Source: JAICKM01 sp038228295
GTDB taxonomy: Bacteria > Chloroflexota > Chloroflexia > QHBQ01 > JAICKM01
Length of the DNA: 64,000 nucleotides
Direction: 5' to 3'
Assembly: GCA_038228295.1 (NCBI GenBank)
Contig: JBBRPH010000009.1
Coordinates: 1-64,000, forward strand
Shown piece after piece: positions 33,892 through 41,599 of this stretch. The notes beneath the pieces are model-generated. The model was given only the letters and a program-made list of their open reading frames with translations, ran no database searches and was not told where the DNA came from. How positions within the stretch are numbered: the stretch's first letter is position 1; each line of letters begins with the position of its first letter. The position numbers and the translations under genes are program-made.

Positions 33892-35028
33892 ATGGTCCAG
33901 ACCCTGACCCCCGCGCAGCAAGAGCGCAAGGCGCAGCGCGAGGCGCAAAAAGATCTCTTTCCCATTCAAGGCATTGACTATCTCGAACTCTACGTGGGTA
34001 ACGCCCTGCAAGCGGCCCATTACTATCGTCTCGCCTGGGGCTATAACATCATCGCCTATTGTGGCCCCGATACCGGCGTGCGTGATCGCGTGTCGTATGT
34101 GCTGGAACAGGGCCGCGTGCGCCTGATTCTGACCGCGCCGCTGGGCAGCCAGGGCGCGATCGCCGACCATGTGGCCCGCCACGGCGACGGCGTGAAAGAC
34201 ATCGCCCTGCGCGTGCCCAATGTCGAGCAAGCCTATCAGGTCGCCGTCAGCCGTGGCGCGCGCGGGGTCATGGAGCCGCAGACTAGCAGCGACGACGGCG
34301 GCACCGTCACGCGCGCCGCCATCGCCACTTATGGCGACACCATCCACAGCCTGGTCGAGCGCGACTACAGTGGCGCGTTTATGCCCGGCTACAAAGCGCG
34401 CCTCATCCCCGGCAAGCCCGTCGGCATCCGCGTGGTTGATCATGTGGTCGGCAATGTCGAACTCGGCAAAATGGATGAGTGGGTGGGCTTCTATGCCAAC
34501 GTCATGGGCTTCGAGCAACTGGTCCACTTTGATGCCGACCAAATTTCCACCGAATACTCGGCCCTGATGTCCAAAGTGGTGCAAGACGGCACCGGCAAAA
34601 TCAAGTTCCCCATCAACGAGCCGGCGCAAAGCAAAAAGCGGTCGCAGATCGACGAATATCTGGACTACTACAATGGGGCCGGCGCGCAACATATTGCCGT
34701 GGCAACCGGCGACATCCTCGAAACCGTCATGGCTCTCGAAGCGAACGGCGTCGAGTTCCTGCGCACGCCGCACACCTATTATCAGGACTTGCCCGCCCGC
34801 ATCGGCCAGATCAAGGAAGACCTGGAGCGGCTGGAAGAACACAGCATCCTGGCCGACCGCGACGACGATGGCTACCTGCTGCAAATCTTCAGCAAGCCGG
34901 TGCAGGATCGACCCACCCTGTTCTACGAACTGATCGAGCGGCACGGCTGCCGGGGCTTCGGCGAAGGCAACTTCAAGGCGCTGTTCGAGGCTATTGAGCG
35001 CGAACAAGCCGAGCGCGGCAACCTGTAG
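33892..35028 (+). CDS. hppD: 4-hydroxyphenylpyruvate dioxygenase
   Basis: 378 residues, normal for bacterial HPPD. Two VOC half-domains are visible: the first around GIDYLELYVGNALQAAHYY, the second with VDHVVGNVELGKMDEWVGFY (first Fe-binding His near 184), AQHIAVATGDI (second His) and LLQIFSKPVQDRPTLFYELI (Glu ligand). It converts 4-hydroxyphenylpyruvate to homogentisate with O2, in tyrosine catabolism. Homogentisate dioxygenase follows after 29 bp, confirming the pathway. Promoter at 33810. Confidence 0.93.
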   Translation: MVQTLTPAQQERKAQREAQKDLFPIQGIDYLELYVGNALQAAHYYRLAWGYNIIAYCGPDTGVRDRVSYVLEQGRVRLILTAPLGSQGAIADHVARHGDGVKDIALRVPNVEQAYQVAVSRGARGVMEPQTSSDDGGTVTRAAIATYGDTIHSLVERDYSGAFMPGYKARLIPGKPVGIRVVDHVVGNVELGKMDEWVGFYANVMGFEQLVHFDADQISTEYSALMSKVVQDGTGKIKFPINEPAQSKKRSQIDEYLDYYNGAGAQHIAVATGDILETVMALEANGVEFLRTPHTYYQDLPARIGQIKEDLERLEEHSILADRDDDGYLLQIFSKPVQDRPTLFYELIERHGCRGFGEGNFKALFEAIEREQAERGNL

Positions 35029-35057
35029 GGGCGCGGTCCCGGAAAGGAGCGATCCCG

Positions 35058-36263
35058 ATGCCGTTTTACCGGCAGGTCGGCCAGGTGCCGCCCAAACGCC
35101 ACACCCAGATGCGCCGCCCCGACGGCGTGCTGTACACCGAAGAACTGATCGGCAACGAAGGCTTCTCCGGCCTGGCCTCGCTGCTCTACCACCACAACCC
35201 GCCGGTGCGCGTCACCGCTATCGCGCCCTGCCCACTTGATGTGCCCCAAGAATGGTGCGAGCCGGTGCAGCGCCACTACCACTTGCGGACCAAAGCCGCC
35301 GATCCGGGCGGCGACCCGATCACTAGCCGCCGCGTCGTCATGTTCAACGACGATGTGGCGCTGGCGATTGCCCGCCCCAACACGGCGATGGACTACTACT
35401 ACAAAAACGGCGAGGCCGACGAACTCCTGTTTATCCACGAAGGCCAAGGCACCGTTGAGACGATGTACGGCGCGCTCGACTACCACGAGGGCGACTATGT
35501 GGTCATTCCGCACGGCACGATCTACCGTGTACTGATGCACGAGACTCCGCAGCGTTGGCTGGTGATCGAGTCGCGCAGCCGCATCGAAACGCCGCACCGC
35601 TACCGCAACGAGTTCGGCCAACTACTCGAACACTCGCCCTACTGTGAGCGCGACATCCGTGTGCCGGGCGCGCCGCTGCTCCAGCTTGACGCGCCGGGGG
35701 CCGAGGTGCGGATCAAAGCTAACGGCAAGCTCACCGCCTACCGCTACGACCATCACCCCTTCGACGTGGTAGGCTGGGACGGCTACCTGTTCCCCTGGAT
35801 CCTGAACATCGCCGATTTTGAGCCGATCACCGGGCGCATCCATCAGCCGCCGCCCACGCATCAGACGTTCCAGGGGCGCAATTTCGTTGTCTGCTCGTTT
35901 GTGCCGCGCAAATATGACTACCACCCACTGGGCATCCCCGCGCCGTATAATCACAGCAACATTGACAGTGAGGAAGTCCTCTACTACGTCAACGGCAACT
36001 TCATGTCGCGGCGTGGCATTGATGTGGCCTCGTTTACGCTGCACCCGCATGGCATCCCGCACGGCCCGCACCCCGGCGCGGCGGAAGCCTCCATCGGTAA
36101 AGAGGCGACGGAAGAACTGGCCGTCATGGTAGACACCTTCCGCCCGCTGCGCCTCACGCGCTGGGCGCAGGAATATGACGATCCCAAGTACCCGTTTAGC
36201 TGGCTCGAACCCTCCGCCACCCCGCAAGAGGCGGCGGCCCCCCGCGGCGGCGAAACGGAGTGA
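35058..36263 (+). CDS. hmgA: Homogentisate 1,2-dioxygenase
   Basis: 401 residues of cupin type. Landmarks: an N-terminal HTQMRRPDGVLYTEEL, the cupin region EGQGTVETMYGALDYHEGDYVVIPHGT in the middle, and the C-terminal iron-binding zone with HPHGIPHGPHPGA. Opens the ring of homogentisate to maleylacetoacetate using Fe2+ and O2. GGAAAGGAG precedes the ATG. Follows hppD in the same transcription unit. The next enzymes of the pathway, maleylacetoacetate isomerase and fumarylacetoacetase, are not in the window. Confidence 0.93.
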   Translation: MPFYRQVGQVPPKRHTQMRRPDGVLYTEELIGNEGFSGLASLLYHHNPPVRVTAIAPCPLDVPQEWCEPVQRHYHLRTKAADPGGDPITSRRVVMFNDDVALAIARPNTAMDYYYKNGEADELLFIHEGQGTVETMYGALDYHEGDYVVIPHGTIYRVLMHETPQRWLVIESRSRIETPHRYRNEFGQLLEHSPYCERDIRVPGAPLLQLDAPGAEVRIKANGKLTAYRYDHHPFDVVGWDGYLFPWILNIADFEPITGRIHQPPPTHQTFQGRNFVVCSFVPRKYDYHPLGIPAPYNHSNIDSEEVLYYVNGNFMSRRGIDVASFTLHPHGIPHGPHPGAAEASIGKEATEELAVMVDTFRPLRLTRWAQEYDDPKYPFSWLEPSATPQEAAAPRGGETE

Positions 36264-36386
36264 GGTATCAGGCAGCAGAGGTCAGGTATCAGGAGACGAA
36301 CGCCTGATGCTTATACGCTAGGGTCTATCTGGTTCCCGTCTCCCGTCTCCTGATACCTGACCCCTGCTGCCTGATACTTGACCTCT
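36263..36386. repeat. Heptamer array, inverted pair (GATACCT family)
   Basis: Left arm at 36263-36297: AGGTATC, AGGCAGC, AGAGGTC, AGGTATC, AGGAGAC. Right arm at 36338-36386: GTCTCCC, GTCTCCT, GATACCT, GACCCCT, GCTGCCT, GATACTT, GACCTCT. Read on the other strand, the left arm gives the same unit order as the right arm, so the whole element is one large inverted repeat. The right arm is followed at once by AGGAGG, the ribosome site of the next gene. The left arm starts at the last base of the hmgA stop. Confidence 0.85.
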
Positions 36387-36396
36387 AGGAGGCACA

Positions 36397-36843
36397 ATGG
36401 CGCGCATTCTTAGCATCGATCACATCGGCTTGGCGGTGGCCGACGCGGCGGCGGCGCAGTTCTGGCAAGCACTAGGGCTGCCGTGTGCCGGGACGGAGGC
36501 AGTCGCATCGGAAGCGGTGCGCGTGGCGTTTTTCCCGGTGGGCGCCACGCGGCTGGAACTGCTGGAACCGCTGGGCGACGAAGGCGCAGTGCAGAAGTTT
36601 CTCGCCGGCCGGGGCGAGGGCGTGCATCATCTCTGCTTTGCCGTGGACGATCTGCGTGAATTGCTGGGCCAACTGGCGGCGGCGGGCGTGGAACTGGTCA
36701 ACGCCGAACCCCGCCCCGGCGCGGAGGGCAGCCTGGTCGCGTTCATCCACCCCCGCGCCGCACATGGTGTGCTGATCGAATTGCGCCAGCACGGCCCGAC
36801 GCATCAACCCGCCGCCGCCGAGACCAATGACCGCATCTTCTGA
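36397..36843 (+). CDS. VOC-family protein, methylmalonyl-CoA epimerase-like
   Basis: 148 residues with one duplicated VOC beta-alpha-beta pattern. IDHIGLAVADAAAAQFWQAL at the N-terminus (His near 8), TRLELLEPLGDEGAVQKFL, and GVHHLCFAVDDLRELLGQLA then match methylmalonyl-CoA epimerases. Epimerisation of methylmalonyl-CoA links propionyl-CoA (a product of amino-acid breakdown) to succinyl-CoA. No mutase is nearby. An alternative is a glyoxalase-type enzyme. AGGAGG 5-6 nt upstream. Overlaps kynA by 17 bp. Confidence 0.75.
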   Translation: MARILSIDHIGLAVADAAAAQFWQALGLPCAGTEAVASEAVRVAFFPVGATRLELLEPLGDEGAVQKFLAGRGEGVHHLCFAVDDLRELLGQLAAAGVELVNAEPRPGAEGSLVAFIHPRAAHGVLIELRQHGPTHQPAAAETNDRIF

Positions 36844-37624
36844 CGGTCACGCGCCCGGCCCCGGCTCCGGCCCGCTGACCTACGGCACCTATCTGCGTGT
36901 GCCTGAACTGCTCGATCTGCAATCACCCCTCAGCCTGCCCACCGCGCACGACGAAATGCTGTTCATCATCGTGCAGCAGGCGCAGGAACTCTGGTTTAAG
37001 CAGGTGCTGCATGAGTGGCGCACCGTGATCGATCTGCTGGACGGCGGCGGCGCGATCCCGGAAGCGGTGCGGTTGATCACCCGCGTCAACCGCATCTTGG
37101 CCGTGCTGGGGCAGGAGGTGGCGATCTTGGAGACGATGCCGCCGCTGGAGTTTGCCCGCTTTCGCGGCATCTTGTCCTCTTCCAGTGGCTTCGAGTCGGA
37201 GCAGTTCCGCGAAGTCGAACTGGCCTCCGGCCTGCGCGACCCCACCTTTCTGCAACTCATCGCCAAGCACATGGACGCCCCCAGTCTGCACGCCCGCTGG
37301 CCGCGTACCCTGGCCGATGCTTTCCGCACCACCCTGGCTGCGTGCGACCCCGACCCCGTGGCCGCCCTGGTCGCCCTCTACCGCGACCCCAACTGTGACG
37401 GCTTGCGTTTCGCCCTGGCCGAAGCCCTTACCGAATACGAGATCGGCTTCCAGCAGTGGCGCTTCCACCATGTCAAGCTGGTTGAGCGCGTGATTGGTGA
37501 CCGCTCAGCGGGCACGGCCGGGTCGGCCGGCAGCGGCTATCTCGGCAAAACGCTAACCTACCGCTTCTTTCCCGAACTCTGGACCGCCCGCAACCAATTG
37601 ACGGCGGCTTATACCGCACGGTAG
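36827..37624 (+). CDS. kynA: Tryptophan 2,3-dioxygenase
   Basis: 265 residues. LTYGTYLRVPELLDLQSPLS at the N-terminus, then DEMLFIIVQQAQELWFKQVL, PPLEFARFRGILSSSSGFES and the C-terminal WRFHHVKLVERVIG are the conserved segments of TDO; the heme-ligand His and the GTAGSAGSGYL loop are present. The enzyme opens the indole ring of tryptophan to N-formylkynurenine using O2 and heme. The ATG lies inside the preceding gene (17-bp overlap). No kynurenine formamidase is adjacent. The operon thus covers both aromatic amino acids. Confidence 0.9.
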   Translation: MTASSDGHAPGPGSGPLTYGTYLRVPELLDLQSPLSLPTAHDEMLFIIVQQAQELWFKQVLHEWRTVIDLLDGGGAIPEAVRLITRVNRILAVLGQEVAILETMPPLEFARFRGILSSSSGFESEQFREVELASGLRDPTFLQLIAKHMDAPSLHARWPRTLADAFRTTLAACDPDPVAALVALYRDPNCDGLRFALAEALTEYEIGFQQWRFHHVKLVERVIGDRSAGTAGSAGSGYLGKTLTYRFFPELWTARNQLTAAYTAR

Positions 37625-37709
37625 CAGTGCGCTAACCGGCAGGTTATCGGTGCCGGCTAACGTGCCCAGCGGGGGCCGGCAACCAGTACTCGTGTTGAAG
37701 ATACAAACA

Positions 37710-37741
37710 GAGCCGCGCTCCCCACCTGGGGAGCGCGGCTC
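37710..37741. terminator. Perfect 14-bp hairpin between convergent genes
   Basis: 37710-37723 pairs perfectly with 37728-37741 around the loop ACCT. Lies between kynA (+) and the secreted-protein gene (-). On the minus strand the hairpin is followed by a T-rich stretch (TGTTTGTAT), so it is best read as the terminator of the minus-strand gene, possibly serving both. Confidence 0.75.
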
Positions 37742-37761
37742 GGCTACATTAACACTCCCGC

Positions 37762-38982
37762 TTACGGGGTCGTGCTGGGCTGCGGCGAGGTGGTCACGGT
37801 CACTGTGACCGTCGTGCTGCGCGTCGCTGTGGGCGTGGTATCTGCGGGCGCGGGGGTGCGCGTGTCTACCGGCCCCGGACTGGTGGTGCTGCTGGGCACC
37901 ACGGTCACCGTGGTGCCGGGCTGACCGGTCGCCGTGCTGCTGGGCACGACGGTGACCGTGCCGTTGCTCACGGCGGTAGTCGCCGGCGAAATAGTCGGCG
38001 CGAAGGTCGGCGTGCCGCCGTTCACCGGGGTGAGATACGGTGTGCCGGTGCCGGGGCCGGGCTGGCCCTGGAAGCCGTAGCGCCAGTTGTAGTAGTGCTG
38101 GCCGATGTTGCCCATTTCCACCTGGAAGGCCGGCGTGTTACTCGGCGTATAGGTCAATACGCGGCGCTCATACGCCTGGATTAGTACATCGGTCACATGG
38201 CCGCGAATGGTCGCTTGCGTCCAGTAGGCTTCGCTGATCGGGTAGCCCGTGCCGTAGAACCAGGGGCTGCTGATTGGCTCGTTGACGATGCGGCCCTGCT
38301 CACGCACATCGCCCGTCTGGTTCAGGAAGTTCCAGAACGCTTCGGGGATGTTGTGCTTGGTGGCCGCCTCAAAGTGGACGATGCGGGTCAGCGGTACCTG
38401 GCCTTTGGCGGCATCGCTGCCGACATTGCCGTCACGGTCAATCGTCGCGGTCACTTGGCTACCGCGTGCGTCGGTCGCCGGGTGGTCGCCGAAGCGGCTG
38501 TTGGAAACCCTGCCGAAGGCGGCATAGGTCGGGGCCAGCCCATCGCCGTTGTCGCCGGTCATCGGGATATAGGCCGGGTAGCGCGGCTCGCCGCACGGGC
38601 TGGTGGTGCTGTTTTGGATGCAGCCGCCGATCAGTTCGACCGTCAACAGACCGTTGGTGACATAGAACGGGCTGTTGACATCGGCGGCAGGGTTGTTGAG
38701 TTCCATGCGGCTCTTGTCGAAATACTGCACCAAGCGTTGCCCCGTGCCGGCGGGCGCATCGGTCAGCTTCTCATAGAGACCGGGGCTGTTCGGCTGCGGC
38801 CCCCAATACCAACTGCGCGGCACGCGCCCTTCCAGCACCAGCGAGTCGGTGCGGTTCCAAACGCGCTCGAAGGCGGGGTGCGCGAACAGCGGCGCTTGTT
38901 GCGCGCCCACGCCGGCGATGCTCACCACCGACGCGACTAGCGCGCCGGCTACACCTAGACTACCTAACATTCGATACTTCAT
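37762..38982 (-). CDS. Secreted protein with Ser/Thr/Pro-rich C-terminal tail
   Basis: 406 residues. An N-terminal signal peptide (LGVAGALVASVVSIAGVGA, cleavage near AQQ) precedes a domain of about 270 residues with FERVWNRTDSLV, SWYWGPQPNSPGLYE and a terminal RVLTYTPSNTPAFQVEMGNI followed by HYYNWRYG. I know the last pattern from many secreted proteins of Chloroflexota; no function is established. The last ~90 residues are a low-complexity TPTV/STT tail, probably a wall stalk or glycosylation target. AAGGAGG precedes the ATG. Divergent from the 39484 gene across an inverted-repeat element. Confidence 0.75.
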   Translation of the reverse strand: MKYRMLGSLGVAGALVASVVSIAGVGAQQAPLFAHPAFERVWNRTDSLVLEGRVPRSWYWGPQPNSPGLYEKLTDAPAGTGQRLVQYFDKSRMELNNPAADVNSPFYVTNGLLTVELIGGCIQNSTTSPCGEPRYPAYIPMTGDNGDGLAPTYAAFGRVSNSRFGDHPATDARGSQVTATIDRDGNVGSDAAKGQVPLTRIVHFEAATKHNIPEAFWNFLNQTGDVREQGRIVNEPISSPWFYGTGYPISEAYWTQATIRGHVTDVLIQAYERRVLTYTPSNTPAFQVEMGNIGQHYYNWRYGFQGQPGPGTGTPYLTPVNGGTPTFAPTISPATTAVSNGTVTVVPSSTATGQPGTTVTVVPSSTTSPGPVDTRTPAPADTTPTATRSTTVTVTVTTSPQPSTTP

Positions 38983-39000
38983 CGTGTTCCTCCTTGTAAT

Positions 39001-39287
39001 GATACTGCTGGCGAATGGCTGAGTGTATTCGACTCAAGTGGAAACGTGTGCCAAAACGTACTAATTAGGAAGTTAACGCACGTTAAAAGCGGCTGGTGGT
39101 CCGTGGTGGGTGCTGGCGGATCGCCGACCGCGCCCTAGGCGGCCGTGACTCTGGCCTGTTGACCCTGCTGCGGGTGCTTTCCGGTTCGTCCCAGCCCACA
39201 AATCCGGTCGGGATAAGCCTGTAGGGCGGCGGGGTGGCCGCCTAAACCACTTGAGTCGAATACACTCAGCCATTCGCCAACAGTATC
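39001..39287. repeat. 287-bp element with near-perfect 41-bp terminal inverted repeats
   Basis: The arms are 39001-39041 and 39247-39287 and match at 40 of 41 positions (the mismatch is at the eighth base from the outer end). The 205-bp interior has no ORF of note; it contains short palindromes (for example TTAACGCACGTTAA near 39073). No clear target-site duplication was seen. It lies between divergently transcribed genes and fills most of the gap 38983-39483. Candidate MITE or a regulatory element. Confidence 0.75.
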
Positions 39288-39468
39288 TATAATGCTGGCA
39301 ATGCTATGAAACCATGCGGCTCCACTTAACGCATCCTAGAACCGCTCTATAGCAGAATACGTGCCCGTTGCAAGCGGTCGGCCGGTTAGCGGCTGTGGCC
39401 TCCAACCATCCAACGGGGCAGGTCTACCTTATAAACGAGCGGGCACACCCCAGGTTGCGGCACGGCTG

Positions 39469-39477
39469 TGGTATAAT
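39469..39477 (+). promoter_or_regulatory. Extended -10 promoter TGGTATAAT, leaderless
   Basis: TGG 39469-39471 and TATAAT 39472-39477. The expected transcription start, 7 nt downstream of the -10, coincides with GTG 39484, so the mRNA would have no leader. Confidence 0.6.
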
Positions 39478-39483
39478 AACGGC

Positions 39484-41271
39484 GTGTTGAGAGCCGCCTG
39501 GGGGATTGCCGCCGTGACTGTGCTGGGCGGGTTGTTGCGCGTGTACCGCTACGATGTCCTCAGCTTGTGGATCGACGAAGGCTATACCGTCCTCTTCTCG
39601 CGGCTGCCGTGGGATAGTGTGCTGGGCCTGCACGGGGCCGCCGATCCCTCGCATCCGCCGGGCTATTACGCCGCCGTAGCCGCCCTACGTCTGTTGGTTC
39701 CCGACCTGATCGCCGGACGGCTCCTCAGTGTCGTCGCCGGCACTCTGACCATCCCGGCGCTCTATGCGTTGGCGCGGCGGCTGCTTGCGCCTGGCGCGGC
39801 ACTGCTGGCGAGCTTGGTGTTGGCCCTCGCGCCGCTGCACTATTGGTACTCACAAGAAGCCTGCCCCTATGCCGTGACCGAGTTGGCGGTGGTGCTGTCC
39901 TATCTGGCCCTGGTGGTGCTGGGGCAGGGCGGCGGGCGGCGCGCTGTGGTCGGCTACATCGCGGCGACGGTGATCGCGCTCTACCTGGATTATAGCGCGG
40001 CCTATGCGCTGCTGCCGCAAGGGGTCATCTTTGGCTATCTTGCCTGGAGCGACCGCTCCTGTGTGCGCCGCTTGCTAACGGCGGGGAGCGGAGTGGTCCT
40101 CGGCTATCTGCCCTGGCTGCCGCAGGCGCTCACCGGGGCGGGGCTGCACACGTTTTATCAGCCGGCCTTCCTGATGCCGACTCCCGACCAGATCGGAGAC
40201 GCGGCGCTGGCCCTCACCGGGGTCAGTTTTCGCAGTAGCTACAACCCCGCCCTGCCGCCGGCCGGCCTGTGGGATCTCGGTCTGGCTGGGCAGGTCACGG
40301 CGCTGCTGCTGGTGACGCTCATCGTGGCGCTCGGCGCGGTGGGACTGCGGCGGGCGGGTGGCCTGGCGGCGCTGGTCGCGGTCAGCCTGGCGCTGGGCAC
40401 GCCGTTGGTGGCGGCCACGATTAGCCTGATTAGCCCCGGCTTCGCCTCGCGCACGGTGCTACCCGCCGGGCTGGGCTGGGCGCTGCTGGTGGGCGGGCTG
40501 GCGACCAGCAGGCCGGCGACGGACCTGCTACAGCGTTACCGCCGGCTGGGCTGGGGGGCGGCGGGGGTGGCGTTGGCGCTGGCCCTTGCCACGTTGGGCG
40601 GCTTGCTGCGCGACGGCGATAAGCAGCACTGGCGTGCGTTAGCCGCCGACATGACCGTCGCTGCGCGCTTTAACGGGCCGATCCTGGTGGTGCGCCCGGT
40701 GGCCTACACACTGCTCGATCTCTACGCGCCCGGCGTACTGGCGACCCGTGCGATCAGCGATGTCAGTGAGTTGCCCACCGACCACCCGCCCGCTATGGTG
40801 TGGTTCGCCAGCCACGACTCGCTGCGCTTTGACGTGTACCGCCAAGCGTTAGCCGACCGGGGCTATGTGCGCGCGATGCAGGTCAACTATCCGCAGCCGC
40901 TGGTCCTGGAACTCTATCGTCGCAGCGATGCGTCGCTGGGCAACCTGGTACCGGGGCTAGACACGGCCAGCGCGCTGCCGCTGACGCGCCGCCTGCCGGC
41001 CCAATCGGGTGGCCTCTATCTGCTGGCGGGGGAGATGCGGGCCACTGCCCACGCAGGTCTGGTAACAGCGGCCTTGCGTTGCTTGCCGCAGGCCGCCGAC
41101 CCGGCCGCCCAGGCGCAGTCGAGCTCCGTGCCACCCGACAATCAGTGGTACGCGCTGCGCCTGGGCACGCTTTGCCCGGCGGGCACCACTGGGGTAGAGG
41201 TGCGGCTAGACCAAACCGCTGCCGGAGCCGCCGCCTTCCGCAAACTAAGGTTGCGCACGGCGCAACCTTAG
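39484..41271 (+). CDS. GT-C (GT39/PMT-like) membrane glycosyltransferase
   Basis: 595 residues from GTG 39484. The first periplasmic loop motif SLWIDEGYTVLFSRLPW carries the Asp-Glu pair of GT39/ArnT-like enzymes, and SHPPGYYAAVAALRLL is the second conserved loop. Eleven or more membrane helices span about residues 5-390; a soluble C-terminal domain follows (about 400-595). It uses a polyprenyl-phosphate sugar on the outer membrane face; acceptor unknown. A longer in-frame ORF reaches 39361, but the promoter at 39469 overlaps it, so the first 41 codons would not be transcribed. Confidence 0.78.
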   Translation: MLRAAWGIAAVTVLGGLLRVYRYDVLSLWIDEGYTVLFSRLPWDSVLGLHGAADPSHPPGYYAAVAALRLLVPDLIAGRLLSVVAGTLTIPALYALARRLLAPGAALLASLVLALAPLHYWYSQEACPYAVTELAVVLSYLALVVLGQGGGRRAVVGYIAATVIALYLDYSAAYALLPQGVIFGYLAWSDRSCVRRLLTAGSGVVLGYLPWLPQALTGAGLHTFYQPAFLMPTPDQIGDAALALTGVSFRSSYNPALPPAGLWDLGLAGQVTALLLVTLIVALGAVGLRRAGGLAALVAVSLALGTPLVAATISLISPGFASRTVLPAGLGWALLVGGLATSRPATDLLQRYRRLGWGAAGVALALALATLGGLLRDGDKQHWRALAADMTVAARFNGPILVVRPVAYTLLDLYAPGVLATRAISDVSELPTDHPPAMVWFASHDSLRFDVYRQALADRGYVRAMQVNYPQPLVLELYRRSDASLGNLVPGLDTASALPLTRRLPAQSGGLYLLAGEMRATAHAGLVTAALRCLPQAADPAAQAQSSSVPPDNQWYALRLGTLCPAGTTGVEVRLDQTAAGAAAFRKLRLRTAQP

Positions 41272-41292
41272 TTGACATAATAGGAGAAACCG

Positions 41293-41583
41293 ATGGGCAA
41301 CCCCGAAGGACCGCGTGGCGAATACGACCGGATGCTGCTGCTGGAAGACCTAGAGAGCCTGGCCGAAGAGATGGACGAGGTGGGCGTGCGCGACCTAGCC
41401 GAGGTGCGCCACTGGCTTGCCACGCCCCGCAGCGACGAGCAAGTAGGTGTGCCGACTGTGGCCGATGAGGTCGCGCTCAAATCCATTCTCGACCTGATGG
41501 AAGAGCTAGGCATCACCTCGCGTGACGAACTGGCCGCCCGTATCCACACCATGCACGAGAGCCTGGATTGGGACGAGGCGTAG
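41293..41583 (+). CDS. Small acidic conserved protein, unknown function
   Basis: 96 residues, strongly acidic, helical throughout, with two similar halves: LEDLESLAEEMDEVGVRDLA and LKSILDLMEELGITSRDELA, each a helix-turn-helix-like pair of about 20 residues. AGGAG lies 7 nt before the ATG. Could be an adapter or DNA-binding-mimic protein, but nothing proves it. It follows the GT-C gene by 21 bp and converges on the next gene. Confidence 0.6.
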   Translation: MGNPEGPRGEYDRMLLLEDLESLAEEMDEVGVRDLAEVRHWLATPRSDEQVGVPTVADEVALKSILDLMEELGITSRDELAARIHTMHESLDWDEA

Positions 41584-41599
41584 CGGGGCGTGCCGGGGG

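Noticed and set aside
39361..39483. N-terminal extension of the GT-C protein
   Set aside because: The extended -10 promoter lies inside it, and the extra residues are not membrane-like.
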